64,000 nucleotides of DNA, taken from Jiangella alba (GTDB taxonomy: Bacteria > Actinomycetota > Actinomycetes > Jiangellales > Jiangellaceae). Shown here piece by piece: positions 58,972-64,000 of this stretch. The stretch is taken from assembly GCF_900106035.1 (NCBI RefSeq), contig NZ_FNUC01000004.1, positions 1,302,001 through 1,366,000 on the forward strand, read 5' to 3'. Every line of letters begins with the position of its first letter. Position 1 is the first letter of the stretch. Made by a program: the position numbers and the translations under genes. The notes under the pieces were generated by a model, which saw only the letters and a program-made list of their open reading frames with translations, was not told the origin of the DNA and searched no databases.

Positions 58972-60905
58972 TCCTCGGTCCCTTCCACGGGCAGGAACAC
59001 CCGCATCGTCGACGGGCCACGCAGGCCCCACAGGTACAGCGGCACCAGCGTCAGCTCGTGCTCGGTCGTCTCGGCCTCGGGCGCCGCCGGGGCGTACGGC
59101 CAGGCCGGCACCGTCGTCTCCGTCGTGGTGCGGACGGTGGTGGCGATGCCGACGGCGCCCGCGTCCAGCCCGTCGACCCCGGCCGGGACCTCGGTCAGCT
59201 TCGGCCGCGGGCCGGGCAGCGTGTGCCGGGCCTCGGCGGCGCCGCCGGGCACCTCGGCGCAGTAGACCAGCGGCCCCCGCTCGACGGCGACGGTGCCGTG
59301 CACCGCGTCGATCCGCGGGTCCGGGACGGTGAGCCGCGGCGTGGTGTCCAGCCGCAGCGTCAGCCGGTCGCCGGGCCGCCAGCCGCGTCGCGCCCGGGCC
59401 ATCCCCGGCACGACGGACCGCACGTCGCCGCCGACCTCGACGCGGGCCGACCGTGCCCACGCCGGCACCCGGACCGCCAGCTCCCAGTCGCGCCCGTCCG
59501 CCTCGACCACCTCGATCTCGACGGTGCCGTCCCATGGGTAGGACGTGTGCACGCGCAGCACGACCCGCTGGCCGGCGACGTCGGTCGCGATGCGGGCCGC
59601 CGTCAGCTGGTGCAGCTGCAGCCCGCCGGCGTCGGTCGTCGCCACGTAGCCGGAGAACGACGCGAACAGCCGGGCCAGGTTCGTCGGGCAGCACGACACC
59701 CAGAACCACGGCGCCCGCGGGGTGTCCTTGCGGAACGGCGCCTCGTCGTCGCCCGGCTCCGGCAGCGGGTGCCGCACGTGCAGCGGGTTGACGTAGAGGA
59801 AGCGCTGCCCGCTCGGGTGCAGCGCGGTCGCGACCATGTTGAACAGCGCGCGCTCGGCGTGGTCGGCGAACCGCGGCTCGCCGGTGGCCAGCGTGAACCG
59901 CCAGGCCGCCATGACGCCGGCGATCGCGCCGCAGGTCTCGGCGTAGGCGCGCTCCGGCGGCAGCTCGTAGTCGTTCCCGAACGACTCGCCGAGGTGCCGC
60001 GAGCCCATGCCGCCGTGCAGGTAGGTGCGCGTCGCGATGGTGCGGTCCCACTGCCCGGCCAGGTGCTCGACGAGTGCGTCGTCGCCGGTCTCGACCGCGT
60101 GGTCGAGCGCGCCCGCCGTCAGGTAGAGAGCCCGGACGGCGTGCCCGCGCAGCACGTCGACGTCGCGCAGCGGCCGGTCGTCGAGGTAGTACTCCGGGCC
60201 GATGGCGTGGTGCTCGAGCGTGTCGTGGCCGCGCCGGGCCAGGAACTTCCCGGCGAGGTCGAGGTAGCGCTCGCGGCCGGTGACGCGGGCCAGCTCGACC
60301 AGTGCCGCCTCGATCTCCGGGTGGCCGTCGACGCGGGTGTCGTCGTCGGCGCCGAACGTCGCGACGGCGTGGTCGGCGGCGGCCAGCGCGGCCGCGGTCA
60401 GGTCGTCCTCGGCGCCGCCCCGCAGCCGCGCCACGCCGGCCTGGATCAGGTGGCCGTAGCAGTACAGCTCGAAACCGTGGCTGAGGTTGGTGTACTTCTG
60501 CGCGGCGTGCCGGTGCCCGAACCAGGTGTTGAGGTAGCCGTCGGGCTCCTGGGCCGAGCGGATCAGCGTGCCCAGCCCGGCCAGTCGCTCACCCGCCGGG
60601 CCGTACGGCGTCCGGCTCGCCTCCCAGGCCAGCGCCTCGGCCGTCTTGTACACGTCGGCGTCGGTGAACAGCTTGCCCTGACGCGGCCGCGCGTCGTCGC
60701 CCGCGGCCGCCCGCCGGAACGCGTCCGTCCAGCCCAGCCGGTCGATCCAGTCCAGCGCATGGGGCAGGACGGTGCTCGCGTTGAGGTCCTGCCGGGCCCG
60801 CCAGAAGCCGTCCTCGAGGACGACGTCGCCGGCCGGGACCGGGGTCAGCCGGCCACGGCTCGGGGCGACCGGCAGGCCGCGCTGCGGATGGGACGGGTCG
60901 GGCAT
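58968..60905 (-). CDS. Glycoside hydrolase family 127 enzyme, paralogue (cassette B)
   Basis: A 645-aa paralogue of the GH127 enzyme at 56661-58553: GFELYCYGHLIQAGVARLRG, RTYLHGGMGSRHLGES, NDYELPPERAYAETCGAIAG, WVSCCPTNLARLFASFSGYV and VAVERGPLVYCAE are all preserved, including the Cys pair and Glu. Cytoplasmic. ATG 60905 has GGAGG at a spacing of 4; a GTG at 60956 is upstream. 43 bp separate it from the MalG-type gene. The two enzymes probably differ in linkage preference. Confidence 0.9.
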   Translation of the reverse strand: MPDPSHPQRGLPVAPSRGRLTPVPAGDVVLEDGFWRARQDLNASTVLPHALDWIDRLGWTDAFRRAAAGDDARPRQGKLFTDADVYKTAEALAWEASRTPYGPAGERLAGLGTLIRSAQEPDGYLNTWFGHRHAAQKYTNLSHGFELYCYGHLIQAGVARLRGGAEDDLTAAALAAADHAVATFGADDDTRVDGHPEIEAALVELARVTGRERYLDLAGKFLARRGHDTLEHHAIGPEYYLDDRPLRDVDVLRGHAVRALYLTAGALDHAVETGDDALVEHLAGQWDRTIATRTYLHGGMGSRHLGESFGNDYELPPERAYAETCGAIAGVMAAWRFTLATGEPRFADHAERALFNMVATALHPSGQRFLYVNPLHVRHPLPEPGDDEAPFRKDTPRAPWFWVSCCPTNLARLFASFSGYVATTDAGGLQLHQLTAARIATDVAGQRVVLRVHTSYPWDGTVEIEVVEADGRDWELAVRVPAWARSARVEVGGDVRSVVPGMARARRGWRPGDRLTLRLDTTPRLTVPDPRIDAVHGTVAVERGPLVYCAEVPGGAAEARHTLPGPRPKLTEVPAGVDGLDAGAVGIATTVRTTTETTVPAWPYAPAAPEAETTEHELTLVPLYLWGLRGPSTMRVFLPVEGTEE

Positions 60906-60948
60906 GGAGCCTCCAGGCAGCTTCGGGGTGACGGGGACGGCGGTCGGC

Positions 60949-61752
60949 TCAGCCACGCAGCGCCCCCGCGAGCAGGCCGCGCACGTAGTGCCGCTGCAGC
61001 AGCAGGAACAGCACGACGCACGGCAGCGCGGACACGATGACGCCGGCCTGCAGCGCGCCGAGGTCGACCGCGCCGAAGTCGCCGGAACGCAGGCTGACCA
61101 GCGCGATCGGCAGCGTGAACCGGGAGCCGTCGTTGAGCAGGATGAGCGGGGTCAGGAACTCGTTCCAGGCGGCGAAGAACGCGAACAGGCCGACGGTGAC
61201 GACGCTCGGCACGACCGCCGCCAGCGACACCCGCAGCATGGCCCGCGTCTCCGAGCAGCCGTCCAGCATGGCCGCCTCCTCCAGCTCCTCCGGCACGGCG
61301 GAGAACGCGATGCGCATCATGAACACCGAGAACGGCAGCTGGAACATGATCATCACCAGCGCGACGCCGATCAGCGTGTTCTGCAGGCCGAGGTCGCCGA
61401 GCAGCACGTACAGCGGGATCAGGATGGTCGGGTGCGGGATCATCAGGATCGCCAGGATCAGCACGAAGATCAGGTTCTTGCCGCGGAAGGTGTACCGCGC
61501 GAACCCGTAGCCGGCCGGGATCGCCAGTGCCAGCGAGCCGGCCACCGTGATCAGGGTGACGACGGCGGTGTTCCACAGGTACGTCGGCAGGCCGGCGCCG
61601 AAGTCGGCCAGCTTGCCGTAGTTGGCCGCGGTGAGGCCGCCGCCGTCGGTCACGGACAGGATCGCGGCCCGGAGCAGGGGAAACGCGAACAGCAGCGCGA
61701 GCAGGGCGGCCAGGATGCCGGAGACGACGCCGGCGCGGCGCGTGGTGGTCAT
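60949..61752 (-). CDS. Sugar ABC transporter permease, MalG type (cassette B)
   Basis: A 267-aa permease, six TM segments, EAA loop LEEAAMLDGCSETRAMLRVS. NLIFVLILAILMIPHPTILI and FAAWNEFLTPLILLNDGSRF match the cassette A paralogue position by position, but the long Pro/Ala N-terminal tail is missing. The gap to the MalF-type gene is 4 bp. Confidence 0.93.
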   Translation of the reverse strand: MTTTRRAGVVSGILAALLALLFAFPLLRAAILSVTDGGGLTAANYGKLADFGAGLPTYLWNTAVVTLITVAGSLALAIPAGYGFARYTFRGKNLIFVLILAILMIPHPTILIPLYVLLGDLGLQNTLIGVALVMIMFQLPFSVFMMRIAFSAVPEELEEAAMLDGCSETRAMLRVSLAAVVPSVVTVGLFAFFAAWNEFLTPLILLNDGSRFTLPIALVSLRSGDFGAVDLGALQAGVIVSALPCVVLFLLLQRHYVRGLLAGALRG

Positions 61753-61756
61753 GGGG

Positions 61757-62662
61757 TCACCTCTCCCGGCGCAGCGCGACCAGCTGGACGACGTTGAGGA
61801 CGATCAGCCCGCCGAGCACGACCATCGAGATCGCGGCGGCCGAGCCCAGGTCGAGGAACGAGAACGCCTCGCGGACGATGACGATCACCAGCGTGACGGT
61901 GGAGTTGTCCGGCCCGCCGTTCGTCAGCACGTAGAACTGCTCGAACGCCAGCAGCGCGCCGGTGATGATGAGGATCGTGCACAGCGCCAGCGACGGCCGC
62001 AGCAGCGGCAGCGTCACGTGCCGCAGCGTCTGCCACCGGCTGGCGCCGTCGAGCCGGGCCGCCTCGTAGACGTCGTCCGGGATGGACTGCAGGCCGGCCA
62101 GCAGGATCAGCATGTAGAACCCGGCGAAGCGCCAGGTCATCATGATGACCACCGACAGGAACGCCGTTCCTGGCTGACCCAGCCAGTCGATCGGCTTGTC
62201 GATCAGCCCGAGGCCCGTCAGCGCGTCGTCCACCGGCGACAGCCCGGCGAAGTACAGCTCGTAGAACAGCAACGCCGCCGACGTCAGCCCAACCGCGGCC
62301 GGCAGGAAGAACGCCGTCCGCAGCAGGCCGACACCGCGCCGCGGCCGCCGGACCAGCATCGCCAGCCCGAGTCCCACCGCGAGCAGGACGACCAGGATCA
62401 CCGCCGCGTACTTCGCGGTGAACCCGAGCGCCTGGCCGACGAGGTCGTTGTCCGCGATGGCGCGGTAGTTCTCCAGGCCGGTGAAGGACGGCTCGCCCAG
62501 CAGCGGCCAGTCCGACACCGACATCCGCGCCGCCAGCAGCAGCGGCACGACGAACAGGCCGACCGCGACCAGCAGTGCGGGGAGGACGAGCAGGAATCCG
62601 GTGCGCGGACGGCGGATGCTGTGCCGCCGTCCGCGCCGCCGGGCCGGGGCGATCGCGCTCAC
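61757..62662 (-). CDS. Sugar ABC transporter permease, MalF type (cassette B)
   Basis: A 301-aa permease with six TM segments. FVVPLLLAARMSVSDWPLLG, EPSFTGLENYRAIADN, EAARLDGASRWQTLRHVTLP (EAA loop) and FYVLTNGGPDNSTVTLVIVI are nearly identical in pattern to the cassette A protein. GTG 62662 lies 10 bp after the binding-protein stop. No ATPase gene is present in this cassette either. Confidence 0.93.
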   Translation of the reverse strand: MSAIAPARRRGRRHSIRRPRTGFLLVLPALLVAVGLFVVPLLLAARMSVSDWPLLGEPSFTGLENYRAIADNDLVGQALGFTAKYAAVILVVLLAVGLGLAMLVRRPRRGVGLLRTAFFLPAAVGLTSAALLFYELYFAGLSPVDDALTGLGLIDKPIDWLGQPGTAFLSVVIMMTWRFAGFYMLILLAGLQSIPDDVYEAARLDGASRWQTLRHVTLPLLRPSLALCTILIITGALLAFEQFYVLTNGGPDNSTVTLVIVIVREAFSFLDLGSAAAISMVVLGGLIVLNVVQLVALRRER

Positions 62663-62672
62663 GTCGCTCCGC

Positions 62673-63980
62673 TCAGTTCCGCTGCAGCGAGTCGTTCACG
62701 GCGCCGTTGAGGTCGGGCACCTCCGCCGCGGGATCGTCGCCGAACAGCCCGGCCCGCATCAGCGGCAGCCCCGGCCCGTTCGGGTCGTTGAAGGTCTGGA
62801 AGAAGTTGCCCGCGTACGGCGTGCGGCCCTCGCCGACCAGCTCGTTCAGCAGCACCAGCCGCGGGTCCTGCTCGGAGTACTGGTTCGACGCGAGGTCGGT
62901 GCGGACGGTGAGGTTCTTGTTCTTCGCCATGACCTCGAGCTGCGCCTCGTCGCTGAGCGTCCACTGGACGAAGTCCCAGGCGGCGTCCGCCTGCTCCGAC
63001 GACGAGCTGATGCCGAGGACGTCGCCGCCCACGAACGACGAGCGGCCGCCGTCGACGCCCGGGATCGGCACGACGCCGATGCTGAGCGCGTCCGACTCCG
63101 GGATCGTGGCCAGCGCCTTCGAGCCGAGCAGCGAGAACGCCGCCTGGCCGCTGGCGAACGGCTCGTTCTGCGTCGGGCCGGCCTCGTTGCGCGCGGCCTC
63201 CGGAATGGCGCCGTCGGCGAAGAGCTGGTTGTACGCCTCGAACACCTCGAGCGCCTCGGGCTGGTCCAGCAGCGACTCGGTGCCGTCCTCGTCGAGCACC
63301 TCGCCGCCGGAGGCCCAGATGGACGGCCAGACAGTGAAGACCAGGCAGCCGCCGCAGTTGCCGGCGAGGTAGAGGCCCTGGGTGCCCGGGCTCGCCGCCT
63401 GGATCGTCGCGATGTTGTCCGCGAGCGCCTGCAGCGTCGGCGCCGGGTCGGCCGGGTCGACGCCGGCCGCCTCGAGGATCTTCGTGTTGACGTAGAGCGC
63501 CGAGGTGTCGACCACGTGGGGGACGGCGTAGCGCTGGTCATCGACCGTGCCCGCGTCGATGTGCGACGGCGCCAGCGCGTCCGCGTAGTCCAGGGCGTCG
63601 ATGCGGTCGCCGATGTCCTGCCAGAGGCCGAGCTGCGCGTAGTTCGGCGCCTCGACCACGTTGGCCGCGAGCAGGTCCGGCAGTTCACCGCCGCCCGCCG
63701 CCGCCGTCACCTTCTGCAGGTAGCTGTCGAACGGGACGACGGTCAGCTCGATCTGGTTCTCGTGCGACGCGTTGTACGCCTCGACGAGGGCTTCGGTCTG
63801 CGGTGCGGTCACCGAGCGGGCCCACATCGTCAGGGTGGCGCCGGTGTCGCCGTCGCCATCGGCGCTCGTGCCGCCGCCGGTGCTGGTGGGCTCGTCGTCG
63901 GAGCCGCAGGCGGCCAGCAGCAGGGCGGTCGCCGCGATGGCCGCCGCGAGGCGGGTCGGGCGGGCTCGTCGTTGAGCCAT
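62673..63980 (-). CDS. ABC transporter sugar-binding lipoprotein (cassette B)
   Basis: A 435-aa family 1 solute-binding lipoprotein: signal LAAAIAATALLLAAC with lipobox LAAC, a Gly/Thr/Asp linker, then LTMWARSVTAPQTEALVEAY, NASHENQIELTVVPFDSYLQ, TVWPSIWASGGEVLDEDGTE and FVGGDVLGISSSSEQADAAW. Paralogue of 53540-54835. AGGAGG at a spacing of about 5 before ATG 63980. It is the first gene of the minus-strand cassette; its promoter lies outside the window. Confidence 0.93.
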   Translation of the reverse strand: MAQRRARPTRLAAAIAATALLLAACGSDDEPTSTGGGTSADGDGDTGATLTMWARSVTAPQTEALVEAYNASHENQIELTVVPFDSYLQKVTAAAGGGELPDLLAANVVEAPNYAQLGLWQDIGDRIDALDYADALAPSHIDAGTVDDQRYAVPHVVDTSALYVNTKILEAAGVDPADPAPTLQALADNIATIQAASPGTQGLYLAGNCGGCLVFTVWPSIWASGGEVLDEDGTESLLDQPEALEVFEAYNQLFADGAIPEAARNEAGPTQNEPFASGQAAFSLLGSKALATIPESDALSIGVVPIPGVDGGRSSFVGGDVLGISSSSEQADAAWDFVQWTLSDEAQLEVMAKNKNLTVRTDLASNQYSEQDPRLVLLNELVGEGRTPYAGNFFQTFNDPNGPGLPLMRAGLFGDDPAAEVPDLNGAVNDSLQRN

Positions 63981-64000
63981 GTTCTCCTCCTGATGTGATC

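Overview
This 64 kb window is chromosomal DNA from a very GC-rich actinomycete. Codons end mostly in G or C, GTG starts and 4-bp ATGA/GTGA gene overlaps are frequent, and the families present (acVLRF1, LppM-like, ECF41, type-2 LeuA, AldO, Xfp phosphoketolase) are typical of Actinobacteria. The gene mix reminds me of Jiangella-like soil actinomycetes, but I cannot prove the genus from the sequence. I saw no rRNA, tRNA, CRISPR array, phage or intact insertion sequence.

Layout. 1-1.5 kb: two-component system (response regulator cut by the window edge, plus sensor kinase). 1.6-5.8 kb: Hen1-Pnkp RNA repair operon, with the Pnkp frame broken by one missing base near 4449. 5.8-7.4 kb: overlapping pair of MarR-type regulators behind a promoter with a palindrome in its spacer, then a 690-bp stack of palindromic and tandem repeats. 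7.4-16.4 kb: MFS exporter with a SoxR-box-like site, DUF885 protein, AlkZ-like winged-helix protein, GNAT, HAD phosphatase, leuA with a Leu-codon leader peptide, a FadR-type regulator and a PLP dehydratase. 16.5-30.7 kb: lipoproteins, alditol oxidase, orphan methylase, LysR with a divergent flavin oxidase, ABC-2 exporter with a WYL regulator, O-methyltransferase, a degenerate nucleotidyltransferase related to the RNA-repair-associated RlaP group, glutathione peroxidase, a decayed MFS gene and an NmrA-like protein.

30.7-50.4 kb: AraC regulator, lipoproteins, peroxiredoxin, BtuF-like protein, YceI, a second AlkZ-like protein, phosphoketolase, proline dehydrogenase, AhpD-like protein, superoxide dismutase, acVLRF1, Uma2-type nuclease, DUF1990, a carboxymuconolactone decarboxylase-ECF41 pair with its own promoter motif, PAP2 phosphatase, epoxide hydrolase, and a second WYL regulator that carries an in-frame insertion resembling the intergenic repeats. 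Two related long inverted repeats sit at 41.4 and 46.7 kb.

50.4-64 kb: a carbohydrate-use locus. A FadR regulator, an enolase-superfamily dehydratase and a U32-like TIM-barrel protein are divergent from an SBP-permease-permease-GH127 cassette. A paralogous cassette (SBP-permease-permease-GH127-cupin) faces it from the opposite strand, so the two form a mirror image around about 58.55 kb. The most likely role is uptake and intracellular breakdown of beta-L-arabinofuranosyl or similar glycans, with the sugar acid branch handled by the enolase-type enzyme.
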